Assembly (NCBI RefSeq): GCF_030272615.1
Contig: NC_081408.1
Coordinates: 403,089,889-403,153,888, forward strand
Reading direction: 5' to 3'
DNA: 64,000 nucleotides
Source: Cryptomeria japonica
Taxonomy: Eukaryota; Streptophyta; Pinopsida; Cupressales; Cupressaceae
In this document: piece by piece, positions 25,815 to 37,923 of the stretch
Layout: the number at the start of each line of letters is the position of its first letter
Position numbering within the stretch: the first letter of the stretch is position 1
Translations under genes and position numbers: made by a program
Notes under the pieces: model-generated
Databases searched by the model: none
What the model was told of the DNA's origin: nothing
What the model saw: the letters and a program-made list of their open reading frames with translations, nothing else

Positions 25815-26800
25815 TAGCCGCTCTATACTCGTTTGGGATCCCAAGCTCTTTCATTCTATTCCAAAGCTTGTCCCTGGGGATAGTGTCAAAAACCTTTTTT
25901 TTAAATCAACGAAGCAACAAAAAGCCTCCCCACCTTAAGTGTCCCAAACCTTTTCGATGAAGTGTCTAAGAGTGATGCAATGGTTAATGGTAGAGTGCCT
26001 TGGCCTAAAACTAACCTACCCTTTTGCTCTTTTGCCTTCTTTTTCAGCCCAAACTACTAATTCTATGTTCCACCAAGCAACCAAATAGCTTTCCAAGAAG
26101 AGGGTTGACCATGATAGTGCAGTAATTGGAAGGGTTATTAATGCCTCTCCCTTTAAAAAGATGAATAACAACATTGGTTGTCCATTCCAATGGAAATTTG
26201 CATTGAGTAATGCTGTTAAAAATTATTTTGGTGTGGAGCCAAAGTCTCAACATCACATTTTAAAAATTCGGCCTGCAACATCAATGTCTTGAGCTTTACC
26301 ACTTGCTAAATTTTTTATACCATGTTTGATATCTTCCACTGAAAATAACTCAATTGTAGTGTCAACTATGGGAGGTTGGCTTTTCTCGTGTCCACTCATA
26401 TAGACTCTCCACATACTATAACCAATGAGTATTTGTGGTGTTATTTTCTATTTGTTTTCTCTTTTGCTAGTTCACGCCAAAAACCTTTGGGGTTGTGCTT
26501 CCCCAAGAATATTAATTCTTTTCTTCTTGCTGCCACAACTTTCTTTATAGTTTTTATTAAAAATTTTATACTTTATCCTTCTTTTTGTGTCTGTATCATT
26601 TTCTTTGCATGATCTTTTAGTGAGTTTGCACTCTTCGTCATACCAGGGATTAGTTGTGAAAGTGTTTGAAACTCTCTTCATGGACCAAGATCTCTTATAC
26701 ACTTTTAAAGCCTTGAGGATTAAGGGTAATAACCTACTGCTGCAAATGTGGACATTTTTTTCCTTGTCTTCATTACTTTCCCCATTTTTTTTTGTCAACT

Positions 26801-27126
26801 GAAACTGCTGCTAAAGGGCAACAACAAAGAGCTCTTGATTTTTCTGAATCATAAGAATTCTACCATTTTTCTGGACTTTCTTGTGTACATGTGATTGGTG
26901 GGATATAATTGTTAGTTAACTACTAGCTAACAAGTGGCGGTTTGGAGGTGTCAATGTCGTGTTTCACATTAAGTATTATTTCTTCCTTGTATCTCCAAAA
27001 GAATCTACGACTGTTAGCAAGAGAATTCAAATATGTAATCACCTTGATTTATTTTATTATTTTACTAGTTCTCCTTGCCACATCCAAATCATATGAGCAT
27101 AGGACTGACCTGCTAACTCCACCAAA
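26801..27126. other. Non-coding stretch upstream of the LINE remnant
   Basis: It may hold diverged LINE linker or endonuclease sequence on the minus strand, but nothing recognisable survives. Confidence 0.3.
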
Positions 27127-27128
27127 TA

Positions 27129-27222
<94 letters not shown>
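27127..27222. repeat. TA dinucleotide microsatellite, about 96 bp
   Basis: Almost pure (TA)n with one TACA interruption near 27146. The poly-YI open frames on both strands here are artefacts of the repeat. Confidence 0.97.
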
Positions 27223-27223
<1 letters not shown>

Positions 27224-29870
27224 CTAACAACAATTTGCCATTCACAGATATAAACAATATAACTAAACGCATCATCAAAGAAACTAGAAACAACAAAAAC
27301 AAGAACATGGAAGCAAATAAGATTGACGATATTATCCCAATAATATGTGGAGAATACCTGGAACAATATGCAAATTGCTTTTGCTAGTCGTCTACTCTTT
27401 TAGATCTCTTACAATGTTGCCACCACTAAAATGTTGAAAACTGGATGAAATTAGGTTTGAGCACAACAAAATGACTATTTTGAACATATGTCATGGTTAT
27501 TTGAAATGGTTGCATTAATGATTTAAGGCATGCTTGTTTCAATTGGAGAAATAAATATTTATCCTATTCTTTCAATTGTGTTTTAAATTTTATTTAACAG
27601 ATTTCAAAATTTCCATAAAATGCAGACTTGATCGGTTTGGTCGATTGCTTGTATGTTGTTGATTAATATGGGTTCTGACAAATGCATTAGAAATATGCTC
27701 CAGCTTGTCAAAATGTACTCATATATTTATATTTTGGACAAATATATGCATATCTGACATGCTCCACTATGGGGCCTAGTATCCTCCACTTGTATCCCCA
27801 CTTTACGACCCCACTCCACTACTGACTCCTCTCCCCTTTTGAGCACACTTTTTTTTTAAAGTTTGGAGGAAAAGAAAAAAGAAGCAGCAAACTCAAATTC
27901 ATCCCTCTATTACTTTGTGTTGCGAATTTGATGGGTGATTTTGCAAGCCTATCACCACATTTCCCTCTAGACTATTACATATTCTATTACACTTTTTTTT
28001 CCAATAAAAGCTTAAATTTTCTTTCTTCAGTCAATCCATAGTTGCATGTTGCATGTTAAAGTTAAAAGCTTTCACCATATGTGTATTGTTTTATTTGGTT
28101 ATTTCATCTAAATATATGTAGATAGATATATGTACATGCATACTTTTTTTTTGTCTTTAATTTTTAAAAATATATACAAACACTATTATGTTACCATGTT
28201 TTATAGTTTTTTATTAACAAAATGCAGAAAAAAGTTCAAAATTTATATATTTTTTTCATTTAAAAAATCTAAAGAGATGGGAATGATGACTCCTCCCATG
28301 GCAATCATTCCCCTTTTAAGAGTCAGTACACTCCCATGAGGGGGCCAAACCTGCATTACGAAGTGATGTTGGGTGAGGGCTTTCCCCCTCCCCATCATGG
28401 GTAAAGGAGGAGGTCGTGCCCCCCTTCACATCTAAATATACCCTCACTGTGAGAATAGTTTTCAGAAGCGAAAACAAAAATTCAGACTTACTGAAAATAT
28501 GAGGATTTTTCTCAGAACATGCCATTTTTGTTGCATATTTTTCACAGACCAAACCAAACCACTTTTTTATTAAATGAGATAAGCACAAATTTGAGAAAAG
28601 ATACCCATGTTGTTATACCCATATTTTTCACAGACCAAACCAAACCATTTGCTCAACTAGATGTTAAGTGTATGCAAAACTTTCTTTCAATGTCATTGTT
28701 TTGGCACATTTCAGACCATAGTTCATGTATTCCTTCAATGCTTCGCATGTATAGCAATTTCCTCCTGTTTGAATTTACGACTTCCTTCAATGCTTTTGAA
28801 TTTTTTTTCACCCTTCCTGCCTTTCTTCAAATGCTCAAAACTCATAATCAATGGTTTACCTTTTTCAAATGCTCAAGACTCATAACCAATGGTTTGCCTT
28901 TTTCAGGTTTCCTCAAGATAGTTAATAACATGTTGACGAGCGCCATACTCTGGTGATACATTTAGCTAACAATTCCATGCATATATATATATCCCTATTC
29001 ATTTTCATTTCACCCATATTTGAACTAATTCATAGATATTCATTCCCCACCTTGAAATCAGCATATTTTATACCTTCCAAGTTCATTTCTAAGGAGGCAA
29101 GATTGACCTAAGTCGATCCTAAGCAGCTTGTAAATGATCCAATTTCAAATTTAAAATTTCTTGGCCTATTACGCTAGTCATTATGAGCTGACTTAGTGCA
29201 TGTTACATGTGACATGTGTTCGAGTATTTAAAAACATTCATTGTATATCTAAAATATGGAGGAGAATAATTACAACACATTTCAATTCTAAGGGACAACA
29301 AAGCAACTGAATCGGCATCATCATGTAACCATTTGCATTTTTGTGAATGTTGCTTTGGATCTTTACCATCGCCATTACTTTATTCCAATGGATTTGTCAT
29401 GGGAGAAATTGTTCACCTATAGAGTCAATAAACTCCTCAACAATGTCTCTAGACACCACCATGGCAGATTCAGTTATCTAGAAGGCAAAGGCAAATAGGT
29501 CCTCATGCACAATTTCTACCAAATCAATCTTGTGTCTCAAATCATTCTCATGCACAAAGGTCAATCCCATGGGATTGATCCAGCCAAATTTTGGGAGCAA
29601 TTCAATTCATATTTTGACATTTTACTTCCAACACATAAGAAGTTGGGATTTTGAGCTGTAGGTTAGAAAGTTATGATCAAAACAATAAACAACTATCTAT
29701 CAGCCACCAAACTTAGCTATGTGTTTTCGTTTCTATTATTTCCAGATTTCAAATTTTTGTTACATGATTTGTTACAACTCTAAATTAGATTTACTGTTTA
29801 TTATTTTCACTAAACCTACTTTTCATGAAGGAATCCACTTATTTCTTTATAATATAAAAGAAGAAAACTT
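27223..29870. other. Non-coding stretch with small duplications
   Basis: No gene recognised. A 28-bp direct repeat (CATATTTTTCACAGACCAAA followed by CCAAACCA) starts at 28534 and 28620. A 38-bp tandem duplication (TTCAAATGCTCAA...ATGGTTT) starts at 28826 and 28864. A GC-rich patch with CCCC/GGGG runs lies at 28,320-28,430. Confidence 0.5.
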
Positions 29871-30290
29871 TAGGACAGGAATTGTGCAGAAATAAGTGAC
29901 CTTTCTCTCTTGAATAAACAAAACATTATAGACCTAAGTGCTAAAGAAATGAAAAGCATCTTGAAGGAATCAAGAAAGTACCATGGTAAGCAAAATTTAT
30001 TTATTAGAAAAAACATTCTTTGGAAACATTATAAACTGCTCTGCTAACTTGATCTAAACCATTTGATTCATGGGGATGTTTAGGATAGAAACTGTGCAGA
30101 AATAAGTGACCTTTTTCTCTTGGATAAACAAAACATTATAGCCCCAAGTACTAAAGCAATGAAAGACATCTTGAAGGAATCAAGAAAGTACCATGGTAAG
30201 AAAAATTTATTTATTAGAAAAAACATTCTGTGGAAACATAATAACCTGCTCGGCTAACTTGATCTAAACCATTTGATTCATGGGGATGTG
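29871..30290 (+). repeat. 210-bp tandem duplication containing exon-like sequence
   Basis: Two copies, 29871-30080 and 30081-30290, align without length change. Each reads in the same frame through about 58-60 codons (DRNCAEISDL, NKQNII, then ILKESRKYHGK and LFIRKNILWKH) before TAA. TTTAG precedes the block and GGTAAG follows YHG, so a short spliced exon is possible. The unit is a multiple of three. I do not recognise the peptide. It may be a duplicated host exon, a fragment of a captured gene, or chance. Confidence 0.5.
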
Positions 30291-30654
30291 TAGCCATTGT
30301 TGTAGCCCCCATCCCCATATCATATCTAAGATTTTGGGGATGCTTCTGGACATCCTATATTCGGATTCCCATGTTCCCCGCTCCTTTTCCTTGTACCTAA
30401 AATTGGGACCCTGTGGAAGATGAAATTATGTTTCAATGGGTCGAAAGTTCAGAGATCAGACAAATATGAAATGACAGAATATGTGTTCATATGGATAAAC
30501 CCCATTTATATACACATTTAAAAGTGGTTCTTAAAACTAGGTAGCATGAAGTCCCAAACTACTACACTTATGGTAATACTAGGTAACTTAAAGTCAGTAG
30601 ATATGAAATTTCCCTATTTCTATTTTGTCAAGTTGGTAAATCATATAAATTTTT

Positions 30655-30903
30655 AAGTTTGTTGGCCAACATTTAAGAAAAAGAATTTGCAGATGATTCC
30701 AGAATGGAATTTTCTCATGCATACTTCCTGTGCCAAACAAATTGCTTTCAGACAATGAATCTCGTGTAGTTAAATTTGAAAGTCTGTTGGCCAGCATTTA
30801 AGAAATATAATTTGTAGACGATTCCACACTAAATAAATTTTCCTTATGCATATTTCCTGTGCCAAAAAAATCGCTGTCAGATGATGAATATCATGTAGTA
30901 AAA
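30655..30903. repeat. 125-bp imperfect tandem duplication
   Basis: GTTGGCCA(A/G)CATTTAAGAAA starts at 30661 and 30786, followed by matching GA(T/C)GATTCCA and TTCCTGTGCCAAA blocks. It has diverged more than the 210-bp duplication just upstream. Confidence 0.75.
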
Positions 30904-30953
30904 AACTGAGGAACATTTCAAAAAAAATCATGGTATTTTCAAATAAGTTAAAC

Positions 30954-31039
30954 CTTCCATCTGCCCTTCTTGTTCCTTGCAAAGTAATACAGATCCTCCT
31001 TGGACCACCATAGTTTCGGTGCTCGTTCAACCATATCCC
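30954..31039 (-). other. Exon-like segment, host gene fragment possible
   Basis: On the minus strand, an 86-bp block follows TGTGTTCAG and precedes GTTTAAC, so it has AG and GT at its borders. One frame reads MVERAPKLWW, then SKEDLYYFARNKKGRWK, a dense protein-like sequence without stops. I do not recognise the family. No neighbouring exon of the same gene could be linked to it. Confidence 0.3.
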
Positions 31040-31054
31040 CTGAACACATATCAA

Positions 31055-33396
31055 TTATAATTAATGATATAGCATGTATGATTGCCCAACAGTTAAAACC
31101 TCAATTCTGCAAGTTGCATTCATCAATTCATTCATCTTATGATCTACAATATACCGATAAGCAAAAAAGGTGATCATATCCATCAAAACCCAAAATAATA
31201 ATAAACAAAAAAACATAAGAAAATATAAGACCAAAGAGAAAATACAATGTCACATATCCAGAAAAGGCATAAAAGCTCTAGAGAATAAGTCTCAGATTTT
31301 AAATCTATTCAATCCTAAATTTGAAATTTCCCTTCTATAATATATCTAGAACTTGTTGCTTTCATATCTGTAGCACATACTGTTTGTTTAATCCTTTCTC
31401 ATATGACATTATCTTCTGTATGTAAAGAGGCCAGAATGGCATGACCTAATCAAATGTAGCATGTAATTCATGAGAATCATGGTATCACTCCATTTACATG
31501 GCATCACAAAAGCGTAAACGGAATTCAATTGCTTGGTTTTAAAACAGAAAAACCTTAAGAAATTAAACTGTGATGATCAAATATAAAACATAGAGATAAA
31601 AATTAAACATATTACATAAAATAATATCAAATGTTAAGAAAACCAATAGGATTTTAAAAAATATTTAACTTTACCTGAGAGAGTCGGCATAAAAAAAACA
31701 AAGAACTGTTCTTAAAATAGCAGACCATGTTGTCATGGAGCAGGGCCTATTACTATAGGGATAGTCTAATGTTTTTAACCTAGACCCTCATTGAGTTGTA
31801 AAAGTAACAGAAAAAAATACTCATTGCTGTATAAAATTTTAATTCTAAAATAGATCTATAAAAAGTGAAGCATTTTTTAAAATGCCTTAAAACCATAGTT
31901 CCATAGGGATGTGTTCATCCTGAGAGAACCATGTCTTGGAAACTGGGCTATATGGAGGATGCAGATGAAAAATTCGTTTCACGGCCCTTGTGACCAATGA
32001 GGTGGGACATTTCTGAGATGACCTACAGAAGTAGGGTATGTCTGCAGGATGCCCCCTTGATGGGGATCTTGGGGAGATGCCTTGACATCTCCAAGATGAC
32101 CTAGTCACATCAAGAAGTCCCTCAATTGTCTCAGGGAGGCTGGAAAGTCCCCACAGCGTGGGCAGCAATAATGTACATTTTTTAAATTTAAAAGACAAAA
32201 CGAAGTTTCTCTTTGGCATGATAACGATTTTGATTTGTGTAAAAGCTTTGAATAGACAAAAAATGTGATGGCGTGTATAAATGATTGACCTTGGATGAAA
32301 GAAGAAATGTTTACACAGTATTGGAGGCAAAATAGACTAGTCAAATTTAAAACAGCTGTTATAGTTTCTGTTTATCAATAGGCAGATTCATACTCTCTTA
32401 GCTATTACTGTTTCAGTTACTGCTAGTACTGACTACTGTAAGGAGTTTCTAAAAACAAAAAAGAATACAGATTAAAATGATTCAAGAATGAAGATATTAC
32501 TATCTTCAACTATGCGGCCTTTACCATTTAGACAAGGTAGATTCCCTAACTTCACCATTAGTTCTCTGAAGAATTGAGATTCGGTCAGAAATAGTGAGGA
32601 TCAGGTGTCCAAGAAAACATGGTGATAAAAGTATGAAAGATGGCACGCACTATGAAGGTCCATGTGGTCTTGAATGGCTTAATTTCATCTCGGTGGAGGC
32701 TCTGCCCCTCAAACCCACCCTATACTGCAATATTGAAATTCCAGGGGTATTGCCCCCAAAACCCATCCTTGCTTATATTTGTGCCAGTGCCTGTCATCCC
32801 CAAGTTTGGGTCCATCATCCCCCCATCCCACATCCTTGAAACTTCATGAAAAAATGATTATATACAAAAATCATTCTGCTCGTGCTTAGTTTTTCTCTCT
32901 GTGTAAAAATGAGCAACTAAAGGATAGATATATATAAAAAAAACATATCACTTTATGAAAAACTTGGGAAATGGCAAGTCAAATGTAATGCTCCACTAAG
33001 ACAAGAAATTTATCATTTCTTGTAATGCAAATTCACAAAGGCAGGCTTCTTGTAATACTATTTTATCTACTTCATTATCTTCCCTTGGCATTTTCTAGAC
33101 CAAAAGCTTCTAACTTTAAAGTATGATGCATCTCACTACATATGGAATTACCTAAAAAGTATGGCATGCTCTCAACAGTGTTACTAGATCCACTCACAGG
33201 TCCTTTACTGGAGCATGGCCACATTCAATTCTACGTTGATCTAGAGTAATTTTTTTTGCTCCAAAAAAGTTTCCCACATGCAAAAACATCTCTAGAGGAA
33301 ATACAAAAATTGCGGGAATCGTTTCTCACAGCATTGAAAGAATTATTTGTAAATGATTTTATAAATCAAAATTTTAGCAAATTTCTTGTAAGAAAC
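31055..33396. other. Non-coding stretch with GC-rich patches
   Basis: No gene recognised. 31,900-32,160 contains repeated GATGACCT and CTCC/GGGG motifs. 32,690-32,835 holds CCCC-rich text (CTGCCCCTCAAACCC, GGGGTATTGCCCCC) similar in style to patches at 28,320 and 30,300, probably pieces of a dispersed repeat. Confidence 0.4.
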
Positions 33397-35104
33397 TATA
33401 ATGTCCCTTCTTTTCCGTGTTCTCTTGTAGTGTAGCTGGTGTTGACTATTAGGGTTTGTGTCATCCAGTTTAGAGCAGTATTTCATTGTCACCAATGAGC
33501 CCAAAGGATTTATTGGAGTTGTTTGACATTTTGTAGAGGGATTTCGGACAATATGTTTGTACTTAATATTTATAGTAAGTGTTAGTCAGGATACCAACTT
33601 GGTCAGATGGCAGATTTACTATTTCTGGATAGTCCGTGATTGCTTAAATTGATGATATCTTGTCAACATAAGGTGTTTTAAGATGTTATTTTCAACAACG
33701 TTAAAATATTTGAGTTAAATTAACTATTTAAGTTTACGTTATCTAATTTAATAAAGTGATTTCATTTTGGTGCATAGGGAGTTATAAGGTTTTAAATTAT
33801 TAAATAGTGTTTTTTGGAAGTGGCACCAACTTAGAGAGACATAAGATGAATTTACAATCAAATTAAAACGTTGTACAACCCTAATTAGAGCGTTGATGTC
33901 ATCTTCCGACCTTAAATACCTCTTGTTTTATATTCGAAGCAGCTATGTATTAAATCTGCCATTTATCCTTATTATAAAAAGTAAAAAAAAAATATTTACC
34001 TATGTATATTGTTGGTGAAATGTTAATCCTAATCTCTTTGACGAATAGCTTAACAAAATAATCAACGGGTGTTTTGACCCAAGGGACATAACCCTTTTGG
34101 GAAATGCGGTTAAGAAGATAGACGCCTCTCTTTACAGACACGTCTCCTCACAACAAAGAGACACAGCGTATGAGGAGATTAAGAAGGGCCATCGGGTGCC
34201 AAGAAGGGGATACGGAGAAAAAAAGGAGAATTCGCACAGGGTCAGAAAACACGTTGGCAGCAAAACAATACTCCAGCACATCGGTCACGATAACATCTTT
34301 CTGAATGTTTATTAGATTCATATCTGCATACTGTTATGATTCACAAACACAGCATTACAATCATAAGGAATAAATTTTAATAACTTCAGTAATCTACAGA
34401 TAATTGGCCCTAACAACATAAGCAGATTAATATAGTGGATTTACAATTTAACAATAATTTACACAGGCAAATCAAATAAATACAAGATGTATGTGGTAAT
34501 ACGAAAGACTATGAATGAATCATGAATGCTCAATCATTAGGAACATACTGATAAAATATTTAAGTATTTAAATCAGAATTGCAGTGCTTACTTGTGAGGG
34601 AGGGAATGGTGGTGTAATGGAGAGGTTAGGAGAGACTCGTAAGTTGGCTGTCCTAGAACAACCCCAGAGGCGTCTAGGCCCTTGAGAGCACTTACCTTGA
34701 GGAGTCTAGCAACCTGGTTACAGCCTCATCCCAAACTCACAAGGCAAGTAAGCCATGAAGAAGGTTGATATATGAGGAGATCAGTTAGAGTCACCAAGTG
34801 GAGCAAGAAGGTTGGAGGAAACAACCTCTCTTGGGGATGGGTAGAGAGACTTTAAAGCAGTCCTCATAGTAACCTCCTTCCAAACATCATGTTTATATAA
34901 ATTGGAACTTACATCATAATGTTAAACTTGCATGTTTATTAATCAGAGGAATGTATCTATTTGCATATGGTTTTATTGTTATATGCAGGAAACTATATTT
35001 AATCATATGTTTCTAAGTTGACAAGGTATAATCTCAGAATCATCTCTAACCCTAACTTTGTAATTTTCTGGTTCATAGGACAGAATTTAGTAGGGGACAT
35101 TACA
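33397..35104 (+). mobile_element. Probable solo LTR of about 1.7 kb
   Basis: The left end TATAATGTCCC and the right end GGGGACATTACA form a terminal inverted repeat (TGTAATGTCCC with one G to A). This is the same style as the Tekay LTR ends in this window (GGGGCATTACA). No coding sequence or second LTR was found, and no primer site follows the right end. Flanking pentamers (GAAAC and GTTGA) do not match, so the duplication is lost or the ends come from different copies. Confidence 0.5.
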
Positions 35105-35105
35105 G

Positions 35106-35357
35106 TTGAGCTTGGAGATTTTTAAAAAGGTTTTTGGAGCTCATTTGCAGTATGTTGGAAATTATTATTTTTTGATATTTCTCTCTGAAGAGAAGAAAAC
35201 CCTATGTAGTTTCTGGAGATTGGACTCAGTCCATCTCAGCCTTCCTGAGGACAAAATCCCTCTTGGAGAAGACCTCGTGGTGAAAGATCTACCCTGGCTG
35301 GTATATGTTGGAGATATCTTACAGGTATTTCACAGTGCCTTCATAGTTGGAGCTTGA
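35106..35357 (+). other. Unrecognised exon-like open stretch
   Basis: It begins right after the probable solo LTR. Internal segments read LPEDKIPLGEDLVVKDLPWL followed by VYVGDILQ, then a GTATTT that could be a splice donor. A second frame through 35190-35285 is also open and protein-like, so the frame is uncertain. No family recognised; it could be part of a host gene interrupted by the LTR. Confidence 0.25.
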
Positions 35358-35627
35358 CAAATTGTGAGGTCTCTTTCAAGGACAATTTGCAGGGCTTTGG
35401 GATTATTGAAATTTTTTTAGTGTTGTGTGTACTTATTTCTCCTTTGGTGGACACTGCTTTAAAGAGGAAAATAAAATATTATTTCAAGTTTGAATCGACA
35501 AAGGAAATTTGTGAATAAGATATGACGCCTTACTAAATCTAGCAGGCATATAAAGATAGAACGTGGGTTGAGGCATAAATTTGTTGATGTCTTAGGATGT
35601 GTATCTTTCTGCAATTCACTCACATAT

Positions 35628-36572
35628 AAGAAATGTCCAGACCATAGTTGAACTACTCGCCAAAAGCAAAAACTCGCCAAGGTCAAAAAAAAAAACTTGG
35701 CAAAAAACTCGGCAACATAAAAAATTGCTTAAATTTAATAGAAATGTTTTTTTTTTGCAAAATTCAATGAGGAGATGCATCCAATGAGTCAATAAATGAG
35801 TACGCAAAAGAAACAAGCTGATTCTAGATATATTTGATTGATTTAAATGCAAATTGGGTACAAAATGGCATCCTCTTGTGGAATGCTGATGGCTGATAGA
35901 CTGAAACAAAATGAAATAGCAAATTGTTCTTGTAAAACTAAAAGTAAATACTACATCAAAACATTTTACATCTTCCTCTTTCCATCTCTGGTGCAAACCA
36001 GGGGAGAGATAGAACTAGAGGGTCTGGCCCTAGGAGTCTGATGTGGCTTCTCCACCTCGCCAAAATTAGGTTGAGGGTAGCAACCCTCGCGGGGGTCTGA
36101 GGATGAGAGAGGGGTAGAGAGATAGGTCTAGATCTTGGGAAGCCAGGAGAGAGTGAGATAGAGTGGTAGAGAGAGGGGATAGAGGAAGAGTGATAGGGAG
36201 ATAGATAGGTCTAAAATTCGGGGCAGATAAAGTGAGTGTGATAGAGAGAGCGAGAGCATGCTGATAGGAGCCTATTGATTACTGAAATTTGACTGTCTGA
36301 AAATTTAAAAGATCTTCTAAAACCTAGAATTACTTAAATGTTACATTTCATGTATATATTCTGATGAAGAGATTGAGACTGACTTGAAAAAAAAAAATTA
36401 GATAATTTTTTTGTGTTTGGGCCTCTTTTTTTTTATGCAGCCGAGTTTTTGCTGGAAATTCGCCGAGTTTTTCCAGCAAAAACTCTGCGAGTTAATGGCA
36501 TAAATACTCGCGAGTTTTTCAAAACTCATAGAGTACTCGGCGAGTATTCCATCTGTGGTCCAGACATTCCTT
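35628..36572. mobile_element. Terminal-inverted-repeat element with ACTCG subrepeats (about 0.94 kb)
   Basis: The left end AAGAAATGTCCAGACC and the reverse complement of the right end, AAGGAATGTCTGGACC, match. Similarity continues through an ACTACTCGCC / ATACTCGCC block. Inside both ends are repeated (A)ACTCG(G/C)C and CGAGTTTTT motifs. The middle (36,090-36,260) is GA-rich (AGAGAGATAG-like). No transposase. Likely a non-autonomous element; no clear target duplication. Confidence 0.5.
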
Positions 36573-36791
36573 CACAACACAACATGAGTACATCTACACC
36601 CTCCCCTTTTCAATGTTAGAAGTATGGGGATATCACATACATCTCTTCACAGCTACAAACATCTGTTAATGCATGGTAGCTTATGCAAGATAAGATATTC
36701 CTAACCTTGCTTGTTTTGTTATTTATCTACATGCTTCATGTCTGATTTATATTGCATATGATTATCGGATTGTACAAACATTGCTTATCAT
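36573..36791. other. Non-coding spacer
   Basis: Short AT-rich stretch; nothing recognised. Confidence 0.4.
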
Positions 36792-36879
36792 TATGCTATC
36801 GGGCTAACAACCCGATAGCATATTAATGTCAATTGTTAATTGGCATTAATATGCTATTGGGGTATTAACCCGATAGCAT
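36792..36879. repeat. Three consecutive hairpins with TATCGGG arms
   Basis: Hairpin 1: arms 36792-36803 and 36811-36822, 12 bp perfect, 7-base loop. Hairpin 2: arms 36819-36834 and 36838-36853, 16 bp with one wobble. Hairpin 3: arms 36851-36861 and 36869-36879, 11 bp with one wobble. They share edges, so alternative folds compete. Related GGTTATCGGG/TATCGGG motifs continue to about 37,280. Confidence 0.85.
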
Positions 36880-37923
36880 ATTAAATGCTATAAGTTATCG
36901 GGTTAAATTCGCCGATACATACTTGCTATCAGGTGCATAAACATTGGCACCAATTCACATCTGTTATCAGGCTTAATTATATCGGGCATATTTGTTATCG
37001 GGTTTAATGAATACACCGCTTCATTTGGCATTAACATTGGTTAACAAATGCACCGGTTGGATTATATACATCGTGCACTTTGAATCATCGGTGTTTATAT
37101 GAACTGATTCATTATATTGATCAGTCATTATATTATGATATTACAATATGCTATCGGGGGTTTTTGAACCGATAATCAGCATTGTGTTAATGGTATAATT
37201 GTAAAGGGCACCGATCAATGGGTGCATTGATCGGTCATGCCTAAAAGGCATGACTGGTCAATACACCAATTGACCGGTTGCCTAAATGATATATATGCCA
37301 ATTGAATTCATTTGGAGAAGACATAGAAAATATTAAATGATCTCTCTCCTTCAGACCTACAGATAAAAATCAGAATTATTAGACATTGACATAATTCCTC
37401 ATATCCATATATAGCATTCATAGTTCATAACTTGTTCTTTAATTGAAATTGAAATAACTTTACAACATCCACAAAAAGAGCATCACTTTCAGCAGCAATA
37501 ACAATTGCATTCTTGGGAACCTGAAGATTCACCACAAACAGGGACATTTTCTCTTCAAGATATGATCAGATTCTTGGTCATATGTGGGCTTTGTTCAAGA
37601 GTTCTTGGCTAGAGATACTCTCTTGTGCTACATCTACATAATCTGTTTGACTCACCCTACCTAGATCAGCAAATAACCACATTTGCATCCCCACATCACC
37701 ATGTATCTGAGGTTAGCTAGCACCATCTGATTGGATCATCCCAAATTGATGCATACATAATTGGTCACACCCCATTTATATGTCAATGTCTCAGGGCACA
37801 ACAAAATGTGATGGAGGACCATTGCTCCACGAGAAAAGGGTGAATGATACAAGCACAACCATGCATGCTAGTTCATCAGCTTCAGACAAGCTTCTTTAGT
37901 GCATACCACAACACAATGGGACC
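36880..37923. other. Non-coding stretch with dispersed TATCGGG and ACCGATCA motifs
   Basis: To about 37,280 it carries scattered ATCGGG, CCGATA and GATCGGTCA variants; afterwards ordinary AT-rich sequence. No gene seen. Confidence 0.4.

Larger units (their letters stand above)
23515..26800 (-). pseudogene. Decayed, 5'-truncated LINE (non-LTR retrotransposon), split by a solo LTR
   Basis: Minus strand from 26800 down. A linker contains NPWYDEECKLTKRSC (about 26472-26798). RT entry region: ELFSVEDIKHGIKNLASGKA (about 26290-26370), then FPLEWTTNVVIHLFKGRG and NPSNYCTIMVNPLLGKLF (26044-26256). RT core: FIEKVWD, CCFVDLKKGF, DTIPRDKLWNRMKELGIP (about 25810-25990). After the solo LTR it resumes at LYEQVKAK, GVKLGCPLSPTLFGLYIDKL and LLLYVDDLILIA (YVDD near 24672-24683). 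The thumb follows, and a C-terminal Cys/His finger with RTCIFC, EWHFIMVC and AYEDICKQF (23515-23955). The RT would copy LINE RNA at a nicked target. No upstream endonuclease domain was confidently seen. Stops and frameshifts show it is dead. Confidence 0.82.

Noticed and set aside
27049-27366. Open frames of poly-Tyr-Ile on both strands
   Set aside because: They are translations of a TA microsatellite.
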